From: Planctomycetia bacterium
GTDB lineage: Bacteria; Planctomycetota; UBA1135; GCA-002686595
Length of the DNA stretch: 8,967 nt
Assembly: GCA_005778045.1 (NCBI GenBank)
Contig: SXKQ01000057.1
Location: 1 to 8,967, forward strand
Reading direction: 5' to 3'
The notes below the pieces were generated by a model that made no database searches, had not been told where the DNA came from, and was given only the letters and a program-made list of their open reading frames with translations. A program made the translations under genes and the position numbers. Shown here piece by piece: positions 1 through 6,280 of the stretch (its first letter is position 1; every line of letters starts with the position of its first letter).

Positions 1-31
1 CGCGAACGCGAGCGCGCAGCCCGAGGGCGCA

Positions 32-424
32 TTAGCGCTTGGAGAACTGGAAACCGCGACGAGCGCCGCGGCGGCCGTACTTCTTGCGCTCCTTCATGCG
101 CGAGTCACGCGTGAGGTGACCGCCAGCGCGCAGGCCCACGTCGAGCGCGGGGTTGACGGTCTTGAGCGCGCGCGCGAGACCGAGGCGCACCGCGTCGGCC
201 TGACCGATCAGGCCACCGCCGTCGACAGTCGCGAACACGTCGTACTGCACGCCCTCGAGCAACTTGAGCGGCGCAAGGGCGCGGTTGCGGTGCTCGAGCA
301 CGGGGAAGAAGTTGTCGAGCTGGCGACCGTTGATGAAGAAGGCGCCGGCACCGGGCTGGATGCGGACGCGGGCGGTCGAGGTCTTGCGGCGGCCGAGGCC
401 CCAGATGTAGTTGGTCGTGGTCAT
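32..424 (-). CDS. rpsI: 30S ribosomal protein S9
   Basis: Component of the small ribosomal subunit; in the S9 family the C-terminal tail reaches toward the P-site tRNA. The 130-residue product has the usual family length. It shows the N-terminal GLGRRKTSTARV signature (residues 9-20), the central VDGGGLIGQADAVRLG stretch (about 67-82), the TRDSRMKERKKYG segment and the invariant C-terminal SKR. Just before the end it reads ARRGFQFSKR where many bacteria have ARRRPQFSKR, a mild lineage variation. The ATG at 424 lies 15 bases after the rplM stop, and the junction carries a purine-rich AAGGCGAG that can serve as ribosome binding site. It forms the classic rplM-rpsI pair and should be co-transcribed with rplM. 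Identity is certain. Confidence 0.98.
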   Translation of the reverse strand: MTTTNYIWGLGRRKTSTARVRIQPGAGAFFINGRQLDNFFPVLEHRNRALAPLKLLEGVQYDVFATVDGGGLIGQADAVRLGLARALKTVNPALDVGLRAGGHLTRDSRMKERKKYGRRGARRGFQFSKR

Positions 425-439
425 GTGGCGTGTCTCGCC

Positions 440-883
440 TTACTTGGAAGCCTTAGCGGGGGTGAGCTTCTGAGGGTTCTGGGCCGTGTGCGGGTGCTCC
501 GTGCCCGGGTAGACCTTCAGGCGGCGCAGCATGTCGTGGCCGAGGCGCGTCTTGGGCAGCATGCGGCGCACGGCGAGCGACACGATGTCCTCGGGGCGCT
601 GCTCGCGGACATCCGCGATGCTCACGCGCTTCAGGCCGCCGGTGTACTTCGTGTAGTTCTGGTACTCCTTCGTCTCGCCCTTCTTGCCCGTGAACTTCGC
701 CTGGGCGGCGTTGATCACGACCACGTGAGCGCCCGTCAGCTGGTCGGGCGTGTAGGTCGGACGGTCCTTGCCCATCAGGTGCATGGCGATCTGCGAGGCC
801 ATGCGACCGAGAGTGTGCTCGGAGGCGTCGTACAGGATCCAACGCTCTTGAGCGTCGGCGGAACGGACGTGGGTGGACTTCAT
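440..883 (-). CDS. rplM: 50S ribosomal protein L13
   Basis: Large-subunit protein that binds 23S rRNA early in 50S assembly. The 147-residue product matches family length (about 142-150). Hallmarks are WILYDASEHTLGRMAS near the N-terminus (about residues 15-30), HVVVINAAQAKFTGKK (about 53-68), the YTGGLK segment, RMLPKTRLGHDMLRRLKVYPGTEHPH (in two parts, about 107-132) and a short Lys/Ala-rich tail. The ATG at 883 is supported by alignment of the N-terminus with the family. No clear Shine-Dalgarno sequence precedes it (the bases just before read CCTATTCCG). It is the first gene of the rplM-rpsI pair, 82 bases downstream of an unrelated membrane protein gene, with a candidate promoter in that gap. 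Confidence 0.98.
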   Translation of the reverse strand: MKSTHVRSADAQERWILYDASEHTLGRMASQIAMHLMGKDRPTYTPDQLTGAHVVVINAAQAKFTGKKGETKEYQNYTKYTGGLKRVSIADVREQRPEDIVSLAVRRMLPKTRLGHDMLRRLKVYPGTEHPHTAQNPQKLTPAKASK

Positions 884-940
884 CGGAATAGGCTTGGGCG
901 CTCGCGAAGCAGGGGCCTTGTGGCTTCAGAGCGGGCGAAG

Positions 941-969
941 AGAGTAGCGAGCGGGCCCGCGCGCATCAA
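941..969 (-). promoter_or_regulatory. candidate promoter for rplM-rpsI
   Basis: On the minus strand TTGATG (969-964, four of six matches to the -35 consensus TTGACA) is followed after exactly 17 bases by TACTCT (946-941, three of six matches to TATAAT). This sits about 58 bases upstream of the rplM start. The -35 hexamer overlaps the stop codon of the preceding gene. The spacing is ideal, but both boxes are only partial matches. In such GC-rich DNA this is a plausible guess, not a demonstration. Confidence 0.35.
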
Positions 970-1997
970 CGGGGTAGTCCAGAGTCGCCAACTTCGGGCC
1001 CGATCCAGCGCAGCCAGACCGGCCGACCGGCGGGCGCGCCCGCGGAAAACACGCCCGGAGCCAGCCGGGCCACGAGCACCCTCACGCCTTGCGGCAGGGC
1101 CGGGTTGAGGGCACCCGGAGGGTCCCCCGGCCGGCCCGCCGGAAGGGCCATTCCCGCCTCCCAAGACCCATGGGCCATCCAACGCCCGTCCCCGGAGCGC
1201 AGCCAGACCTCCTCGAAGGCACCCCAGCCGTTGACGCTCGGAGACACCCGTCGCAGGCCCGGGTCGACCGCGCTGGCCCGCCTCAGGAAGGCCCCGCGGG
1301 CGACGAGCGTGAGCTCCCCCACTCCGGCCGCGGAGAGCGCTCCGTGGGCCCGCACGCTCGCCGAGCGCGGCTCGACCGCGAGCTGCAGGGGCAACGCGGC
1401 GGGGACCACGAGCGAGTCGAATCCGCTGTCCCACGCCAGCCATGACCCGTCGCCCTCGCCTTCGAGCACGCGCAGCTCGCGGGCCGACGCGGAGGCACTC
1501 GCGAGCCACAGTACGAGCGCCACTCCGCCGCCGACGCCGACACCGCACGCGAGCGCAGGGCGATGTCGCAGGGCCAGCGCGAGCACGAGCAGCGCCGCGG
1601 AAAAGACGAGCGCTGCGGACTGCGGCTCGCGTCCCGCGACACCATCGCCGCGCGCGACTGCCGGGCGCGTGCGCAGCCCGCTCGGGAGCGCGAGCCAGCG
1701 CTGCGCGAGCTCCGCCTCGCCTTCGCGCGTCCAGCCGATCCAGCGCGTCGAACCCTCCTGCTCGGGAAGCTCGCGCAGCACCGGTTCGTCGCCGTCGGCC
1801 CCAGCGAACACAGGAACGCTGACCGTGCGCAGCTCGCCCGGCGCGAGCCCGAGCTCCAGACGCGTCGAAGCCTGCCCCGGAAGCTCGATTTCGAGCGTCG
1901 CGAGCGGCCCGCGCAGCTCGACTTCGGCCTGACGGATGCGGCCGAGCCCCTGCGAGACGAGCGCGGCCGAGAGCGCGAGCGCGGCGGCGAGACTCAC
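966..1997 (-). CDS. membrane-anchored protein of unknown function
   Basis: I do not recognise a family. From a GTG at 1997 the product is 343 residues. It has a hydrophobic N-terminus (about 3-18, signal anchor or signal peptide) and a first domain of alternating beta-like sequence (about 22-120, for example VELRGPLATLEIELP). Two adjacent hydrophobic helices follow (about 127-143 and 148-168), then a second, probably extracytoplasmic, C-terminal domain rich in Trp and Gly (about 172-343). The frame stays open upstream to 2168, but the GTG at 1997 is preferred. It overlaps the upstream stop as GTGA, has AGGAG seven bases before it, and begins directly with the hydrophobic segment, whereas the upstream extension is Arg/Ala-rich. 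Tight coupling to the preceding membrane gene suggests the two act together, perhaps in one envelope complex; this is inference. No catalytic motif is seen. Confidence 0.7.
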   Translation of the reverse strand: MSLAAALALSAALVSQGLGRIRQAEVELRGPLATLEIELPGQASTRLELGLAPGELRTVSVPVFAGADGDEPVLRELPEQEGSTRWIGWTREGEAELAQRWLALPSGLRTRPAVARGDGVAGREPQSAALVFSAALLVLALALRHRPALACGVGVGGGVALVLWLASASASARELRVLEGEGDGSWLAWDSGFDSLVVPAALPLQLAVEPRSASVRAHGALSAAGVGELTLVARGAFLRRASAVDPGLRRVSPSVNGWGAFEEVWLRSGDGRWMAHGSWEAGMALPAGRPGDPPGALNPALPQGVRVLVARLAPGVFSAGAPAGRPVWLRWIGPEVGDSGLPR

Positions 1998-2632
1998 GCG
2001 CGCGCTCCTGCTCGACGGCCCACGCTCCACGCGACGGCGAGCACCGCGGCGGCGCCGAGCGGCGCGAGCGCCAGCGAGTTCACGTCCGCTGCGCGCACGG
2101 TCGCCCGCAACGCGCTCGCGAGCGGACTCGCCGCGAGCCAGCGCGCGCCGTCCGGCTCGAGGCCGCACAGCGCGAGCGCGACGGAAAGCAGCGCGGGCAG
2201 CAGCACGAACAGCGCCCCGCTCGCGAGCACCGCGCGCTCTTCACGCTGCGATTCCGGAGCCGCAGCGCCGACGAGCGCGAGCGAGAGAGCGCCCGTCCCG
2301 GCGAGCGCGAGCAGCGCGCTCGGGCGGAATCCCGCTTGCAGGTCGAGCCCGAATCCCAGCGCGAGCGTCGGCAGCGCGGAGGCCAAGCTCGCGAGTGCCG
2401 CCTCTGCACGCGAACGCCCGACACGTCGCTCTGGAACGAGCGCGAACGCGAGGTGCACCGCCAGCGACCAGCCGAGCAACGATAGACCGCCGAGGCTCGC
2501 GCGCGACGGCGCATGCCAAGTGCCGAGGACCGGCGCCACGGCGAGCAGATGAGCGAGGAGCGGTCGGGCGAGCTGCACGGCGGAGTGCGATGGCACCCTG
2601 CCGGAAGGCCCAGCGCAAGGGCCGAGCACCAC
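1994..2632 (-). CDS. multi-pass membrane protein of unknown function
   Basis: About 212 residues, dominated by Leu, Ala and Gly, with roughly six hydrophobic segments (about 24-40, 46-66, 78-96, 104-124, 135-156 and 185-204 from the GTG at 2632). Short Arg-containing loops separate them, for example VPERRVGRSR and ESQREER, so it is an integral inner-membrane protein. The last part (AASPLASAL followed by a final helix) recalls the C-terminus of ABC-2 type permeases, but the match is too weak to assign. The start is uncertain. The frame is open back to 2779, inside the upstream gene. GTG at 2632 lies 8 bases past the upstream stop with TAGGG six bases before it; GTG at 2629, 2596 or 2578 are alternatives. 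The stop overlaps the next start as GTGA. The 3' end is much firmer than the 5' end. Confidence 0.62.
   Translation of the reverse strand: MVLGPCAGPSGRVPSHSAVQLARPLLAHLLAVAPVLGTWHAPSRASLGGLSLLGWSLAVHLAFALVPERRVGRSRAEAALASLASALPTLALGFGLDLQAGFRPSALLALAGTGALSLALVGAAAPESQREERAVLASGALFVLLPALLSVALALCGLEPDGARWLAASPLASALRATVRAADVNSLALAPLGAAAVLAVAWSVGRRAGARA
2005..2009 (-). promoter_or_regulatory. Shine-Dalgarno site fixing a GTG start
   Basis: AGGAG on the minus strand lies seven bases upstream of the GTG at 1997, inside the 3' end of the preceding coding region. It decides the start of the downstream membrane protein gene and supports translational coupling through the GTGA overlap. Confidence 0.7.
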
Positions 2633-2640
2633 CGCGCGCC

Positions 2641-3585
2641 CTACTTCTTCTTGGGCGGCTTCGGCAGGCCGCCGCGGGGCAGCACTTCCGGCACATCCCA
2701 GCGCACGTCGACCAGTTCCCAGTCGACCGGCGGCTCGCCGCTCTCGGCCAGCCGCAGCGCGCGCGCGAGCGACGCGCACTTGTTCTTCACCGGCAGCTCG
2801 CCCGGCGCGTCGAGGTTGGGGCTGCGCCCGAAGTGAATGCGCCGCGCGCCTTCGAGCAGCAGCACGGTGCCCGGCTCCTCCACGCTCGTGGCGCGCGCCG
2901 TGCGCGCGTCGATCACCGCGCGGCCGAGCCGCACCCAGTCGTCCGCGGCGAGCTCGCGCTCGAGCTCAGCGGCCACGGCGAGTCCGTCGTGCGCGCCGGC
3001 GGAATCGAGCACGTTGCCCTCCCATGCTGCGCTGCGCACCTCGTTCTCGAGCACGATGAGCGGCAGGAACTTGCCTTCGTGCCCCGGCGGCGTGCTCCAC
3101 GCGCCCGGCAGCACGATGCCCTCGACCGACACGGCGAAGTACACGTCGCCGGAGCGCACGCAGGCCACCGGCTGGCGCAGCTCGATCGCCACGCGCAGGC
3201 CATCGGGCCAGAGCACGCGCGTCTCGCCGACGGCCGCGACGATCGGCAGCTTGAGCAGCGTGTCCTCGACGAGACGCACGTTCTCCGCACCCTCGGGCTG
3301 AAACGGAGGCAGCTGGGCCAGCTTGGCCGAGACGAGCGCTTCCCAGCGCGGATCGCTCCAACCCGGCCCAAAGTCGACGCGCGATGCTGCCGGGTCGACC
3401 GAGGTGAAGCTCGCGGCCTCCGCGTCGCGCACGAGCACGCGGAAGAACCACAGGATCGCGAGCAGCGATAGAACGAGCCCGAGCGCACCGAGCCGCGCCG
3501 AAGTCAGCAGCTCCTTCGAGGAGCGCGACTCGGGCGCGACAGGCGCGGACAGCGGTTCAGCGGACCCCTCGACCTTCGCTTCCAC
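2641..3585 (-). CDS. FtsQ/DivIB-like cell division protein
   Basis: The 314-residue product has FtsQ topology: a short charged cytoplasmic N-terminus (1-31), one transmembrane helix (about 32-52) and a large extracytoplasmic part. Residues about 105-145 resemble a POTRA domain. The run LLKLPIVAAVGETRVLWPDG, closing with IELRQPVACV, matches the FtsQ pattern of 'P-x-V ... v-r-x-x-P-d ... i-x-l-x-E-R-x-P-v-A'. It is followed by VYFAVSVEGIVLP, comparable to the 'DxxG' strand of the family. The tail ends in PKPPKKK. FtsQ links early and late divisome proteins at the septum. The usual Glu of the 'ER-PvA' motif is a Leu-Arg here (ELRQPVA), and no ftsA, ftsZ or mur genes are in view, so the assignment rests on topology and motif alone. 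Start is GTG at 3585. It is followed 8 bases on by two membrane protein genes, probably in one operon. Confidence 0.55.
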   Translation of the reverse strand: MEAKVEGSAEPLSAPVAPESRSSKELLTSARLGALGLVLSLLAILWFFRVLVRDAEAASFTSVDPAASRVDFGPGWSDPRWEALVSAKLAQLPPFQPEGAENVRLVEDTLLKLPIVAAVGETRVLWPDGLRVAIELRQPVACVRSGDVYFAVSVEGIVLPGAWSTPPGHEGKFLPLIVLENEVRSAAWEGNVLDSAGAHDGLAVAAELERELAADDWVRLGRAVIDARTARATSVEEPGTVLLLEGARRIHFGRSPNLDAPGELPVKNKCASLARALRLAESGEPPVDWELVDVRWDVPEVLPRGGLPKPPKKK

Positions 3586-3660
3586 GGGAGTTTCGCCTGC
3601 GCGCGAGGCTCAGGCGGCCCGCGACGCGCGCGAGCCACCGTCCCCGGCGCGGCGGTTGGG

Positions 3661-3912
3661 CTAGTTGCGCGAGACGACGACCGGCGCGTGCTCGACGCCG
3701 CTCGTGACTTGACCGGCGCCCTTGCGCGACATTTCCTCGATGAACACGTCGATCACGGTCTGGATCTCGAGCGCTTCGTCGCGCGAGAGCGTGATCGCCT
3801 TGGAGGCCGACTGCGCGTGCAGTTCGTGGCTCAGGAGGCGCGAGACGATCTTGAGGCCGGCGAGCGAGCGCTGGATCTGGGCAAGGTTCTTGGAGGGGTT
3901 CGAAGATTCCAT
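3661..3912 (-). CDS. small protein of unknown function, mostly helical
   Basis: An 83-residue protein I do not recognise. It begins MESSNPSKNLAQIQRSLAGL, continues through an amphipathic heptad-like stretch (KIVSRLLSHELHAQ) and a second predicted helix (DEALEIQTVIDVFIEEMSRK), and ends in a polar tail. There is no signal peptide, membrane segment or cysteine. A two-helix hairpin or small coiled-coil dimer is likely. The ATG at 3912 is supported by GGGAG eight bases upstream (3921-3925). It is the first gene of the minus-strand group, 75 bases before the FtsQ-like gene, and is divergent from the helicase at 4083. Composition is more balanced than the shadow frames around it, with plausible Glu, Ile, Leu and Ser use, which supports a real gene. 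Confidence 0.72.
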   Translation of the reverse strand: MESSNPSKNLAQIQRSLAGLKIVSRLLSHELHAQSASKAITLSRDEALEIQTVIDVFIEEMSRKGAGQVTSGVEHAPVVVSRN

Positions 3913-4004
3913 GGCAAGGGCTCCCGAGAGCGAGAGAGGAACGGTGCGGCGAAGAAAAATCGCGCGGCGCGCGCGCGGGTGAACGGCAAGTCGGGAAGCG
4001 GAGC

Positions 4005-4034
4005 TTGGTATCCGCGCCGACGGAGGGTTAGATA
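4005..4034 (+). promoter_or_regulatory. candidate promoter for the helicase gene
   Basis: TTGGTA (4005-4010, four of six matches to the -35 consensus) is followed after 18 bases by TAGATA (4029-4034, three of six matches to the -10 consensus). It lies 48 bases upstream of the helicase ATG, in the only relatively AT-containing part of the divergent 3913-4082 gap. The same gap must hold the promoter for the minus-strand 83-residue gene, for which I see no convincing boxes. Weak, motif-only evidence. Confidence 0.3.
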
Positions 4035-4082
4035 CCCCTATTCACGCGCCGCCTCAAGCGTCGCGCGCGAATCCACCGCACG

Positions 4083-6128
4083 ATGTCGGACACCCCCGAG
4101 CAAGGCGCGCCGCTCCACTGGAAGGGCTACACCCTGAGCGTCTTCCAAGCGCGGGCCGTGGCCGCGATCCGCGCCGGAAAGAACGTGCTGGTCGGCGCTC
4201 CGACCGGAGCGGGCAAGACGTTGGTCGCCGAGTACGCCATCGAGGAAGCCGTGGCCCGCCAGCGCCGCTGCATCTACACCTCGCCGATCAAGGCGCTCTC
4301 CAACCAGAAGTTCCGCGACTTCAAGGCCCAGGGGATCGACGTCGGGCTCCTGACGGGCGACGTCACCCTCCACCCGCGGGCGCAGGTGCTCATCATGACC
4401 ACCGAGATCCTGCGCAATGCGATCTTCGAGAACCCGCGCGAGCTCGAGGACGTCGAGTTCGCGGTCTTCGACGAGGTGCACTACCTCGACGACCTGCTGC
4501 GCGGCTCGGTCTGGGAGGAGTCCCTGATCTTCGCCCCGGCGACGATGCGCTTCATCTGCCTGTCGGCGACCGTCCCCAACATCTTCGAGCTCGGCAAGTG
4601 GCTGGCGGAGATCCGGCCCCACCCGATCGAGGTGGTCGAGTCGAAGGTCCGCCCGGTGCCCCTGCACCACCGCGTCTGCTCCCCTGCCGGAGAGGTGGGC
4701 GAGGCCGACGACGTCGACCGGCTGCGCCGCAACGCCCGGGCGGTCTCCGGAGGGGGGCGCAAGCCTCGCCGCGGGGCCCGCGGAGGCAGGGACGAGCGTC
4801 GGGGAGGTCCCCGCCCGCGCTTCGAGGACCCCGCGCTCGCCACGGAACGCTTGCTCGACCTCGTGCACGACAAGAGCGAGCTGCCGGTGCTCGTGTTCGC
4901 CTTCAGCCGCAAGGACTGCGAGCGCCTCGCCCGGCGCAACGCCCGGCGCGACTTGCTGACCCCGGCGGAGCGCAGCGACATGCTCGCGCTGCAGAAGGAA
5001 CTGCTCGCCAGCTTCCAGCTCGACGAGCGCGAGCTGCAGGGCGAGCTGCTCACCATGGGCCGGCGCGGCATCGGCTTCCACCACGCCGGCGTGCTCCCGA
5101 TCCACAAGGAGCTCGTCGAGCGCATGTTCACCTCGGGGCTCCTGAAGATGCTCTTCACCACCGAGACGTTCGCGCTCGGCATCAACATGCCCGCGCGCAC
5201 GGTGGTGTTCCACTCGCTCACGAAGTTCGACGGGATCGAGATGAACTGGCTGCGCTGCCGCGAGTACCTGCAGATGGCCGGTCGCGCCGGGCGGCAGGGC
5301 ATCGACGACGAGGGCCTCGTGTACTCGATGCTCGACGCGAAGGCCCTCGAGGAGGCGCCGGTCGAGCGCATTCTCACGGGCGGCCCCGAGGCGGTGATGA
5401 GCCGCTTCCAGCTCTCGTACTCGAGCCTCCTGCACCTCGTGCCGAGCCTCGGCCTCGAACGCGTGCACGAGGCGTGGGAGAAGAGCTTCAACCGCTTCCA
5501 GCATCGCTCGGGCAGCCCTTCGGCCCAGGAGAAGAACCGCCGCCGCCAGAGCGCGGTCGTCGACGGCCACCTGCGCGTGCTCGAGGAGCTCGGCTACCTT
5601 GAGAACGGGGATCAGCTGACCGCGCGCGGCAAGATCGCACGCGTGATCAACGGCTTTGAGTTGCAGGCCACCGAACTGCTGTTTCAGGGCACGCTCGAGA
5701 GCCTCGGCGCCGAGGCCCTTGCGGTGGTGTTCGTGGCCCTGATCCACGAGGAGCGACGACGCGGCGGTGGCCCGTGGCTGGCGCAGTCCATGTACGGCAG
5801 CCTGCGCAAGCAGGTCGGCGACGTGATCGGTCGCGTGGTGCGCATCGAGACCCGCCACGGCGTGCCTCAGACGCTCAAGGAACCCGACTTCGGACTCACC
5901 CCCGCCGTGATCGCCTGGTGCGGCGGCGCGGGCATCGACGAGCTCGCCGAGCGCACGGAAGCGAGCCCCGGCGACGTCTGTCGGACCCTGCGCATGGCCA
6001 TCCAGCTGATGCGCGAGGTGCGCCGGGCCATCGACCCGGACTGGGACGTGTTCGAGCGCCTCGGAGCGGCCATCGAGCTCGTCAACCGCGACGAAGTCGA
6101 CGCGCGCCGCCAGCTGGAGCTGGGCTGA
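4083..6128 (+). CDS. Ski2/HelY-type DEVH-box RNA helicase
   Basis: Superfamily 2 ATPase/helicase of the Ski2/Mtr4/HelY group, expected to unwind or translocate on structured RNA in the cytoplasm. Visible motifs: an FQ upstream of motif I (21-22), APTGAGKT Walker A (39-46), YTSPIKALSNQKFRDF motif Ia (65-80), LLTGDVT (89-95), MTTEILRN (105-112), DEVH motif II (130-133), SAT motif III (161-163), GFHHAGVLP (331-339), ETFALGINMPARTVVF motif V (361-376) and QMAGRAGRQG motif VI (397-406). Residues about 490-680 fit the helical DSHCT-type C-terminal domain. At 681 residues it is shorter than mycobacterial HelY or eukaryotic Mtr4 (about 900-1000) and seems to lack an arch insertion. An Arg/Gly-rich segment (about 223-247) lies between the two RecA lobes. 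All catalytic motifs are intact. No clear Shine-Dalgarno sequence precedes the ATG. Family assignment is firm; the biological substrate is not known. Confidence 0.93.
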   Translation: MSDTPEQGAPLHWKGYTLSVFQARAVAAIRAGKNVLVGAPTGAGKTLVAEYAIEEAVARQRRCIYTSPIKALSNQKFRDFKAQGIDVGLLTGDVTLHPRAQVLIMTTEILRNAIFENPRELEDVEFAVFDEVHYLDDLLRGSVWEESLIFAPATMRFICLSATVPNIFELGKWLAEIRPHPIEVVESKVRPVPLHHRVCSPAGEVGEADDVDRLRRNARAVSGGGRKPRRGARGGRDERRGGPRPRFEDPALATERLLDLVHDKSELPVLVFAFSRKDCERLARRNARRDLLTPAERSDMLALQKELLASFQLDERELQGELLTMGRRGIGFHHAGVLPIHKELVERMFTSGLLKMLFTTETFALGINMPARTVVFHSLTKFDGIEMNWLRCREYLQMAGRAGRQGIDDEGLVYSMLDAKALEEAPVERILTGGPEAVMSRFQLSYSSLLHLVPSLGLERVHEAWEKSFNRFQHRSGSPSAQEKNRRRQSAVVDGHLRVLEELGYLENGDQLTARGKIARVINGFELQATELLFQGTLESLGAEALAVVFVALIHEERRRGGGPWLAQSMYGSLRKQVGDVIGRVVRIETRHGVPQTLKEPDFGLTPAVIAWCGGAGIDELAERTEASPGDVCRTLRMAIQLMREVRRAIDPDWDVFERLGAAIELVNRDEVDARRQLELG

Positions 6129-6175
6129 GCCCGGTTTTGAACGGCCCAGGCCGTTGCCGAGCCACGGTCGGGCTC
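6127..6175. repeat. nested inverted repeat after the helicase gene
   Basis: An outer 7-base arm GAGCCCG (6127-6133, overlapping the helicase stop codon) pairs with CGGGCTC (6169-6175). Inside lies a second perfect hairpin, AACGGCC (6140-6146) with GGCCGTT (6149-6155), whose top pair probably opens to give a CCAG loop. No T-run follows on the plus strand, so it does not look like a standard intrinsic terminator for the helicase. It may still fold in RNA as a 3'-end structure or form part of the following promoter region. Confidence 0.4.
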
Positions 6176-6181
6176 TACAGT
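6154..6181 (+). promoter_or_regulatory. candidate promoter for the hydrolase-like gene
   Basis: TTGCCG (6154-6159, four of six -35 matches), a 16-base spacer and TACAGT (6176-6181, four of six -10 matches) lie about 100 bases upstream of the ATG at 6281. The -35 hexamer overlaps the right arm of the inner hairpin and the spacer includes the right arm of the outer inverted repeat. The transcript would carry a leader of roughly 90 bases whose last 40 are strongly C-rich. Motif-only evidence. Confidence 0.35.
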
Positions 6182-6280
6182 AGGAGTTCTTCGTTACGGC
6201 CCTGCTGATCCCCCGGCACCACACCGGTCCGCTCCGCAGGCCCTCCGACAGCCCCACGACCCCGCCGCCCCGCCCCCCCG

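Noticed and set aside
116..1108. A 330-residue plus-strand open frame across rpsI and rplM
   Set aside because: It is antisense to two unmistakable ribosomal protein genes and shows the low-complexity Arg/Ala/Val/Leu composition of a shadow frame.
1998..2168. N-terminal extension of the 343-residue membrane protein to an upstream start at 2168
   Set aside because: The extension is Arg/Ala-rich and overlaps the preceding gene, while the GTG at 1997 has AGGAG at good spacing and a GTGA overlap.
1921..2420. Dense GCGAG/CGCGAG words that look like a short tandem repeat
   Set aside because: They are irregular in spacing and fit repeated Ala, Leu, Arg and Ser codons in GC-rich membrane genes; no fixed repeat unit is present.
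1936..3471. A 511-residue plus-strand open frame over the membrane gene cluster
   Set aside because: Arg/Ala/Ser/Pro-rich without motifs. The minus-strand frames there give coherent transmembrane and POTRA-like sequence plus coupled starts.
3960..3979. CG-dinucleotide-rich run in the divergent intergenic gap
   Set aside because: Too short and ordinary for DNA of this composition to call a functional element.
4038..6257. A 739-residue open frame antisense to the whole helicase gene
   Set aside because: Its His/Glu/Arg/Leu/Ala-rich composition is typical of a shadow frame opposite a GC-rich gene, it has no recognisable motifs, and the opposite strand carries every Ski2 helicase motif.
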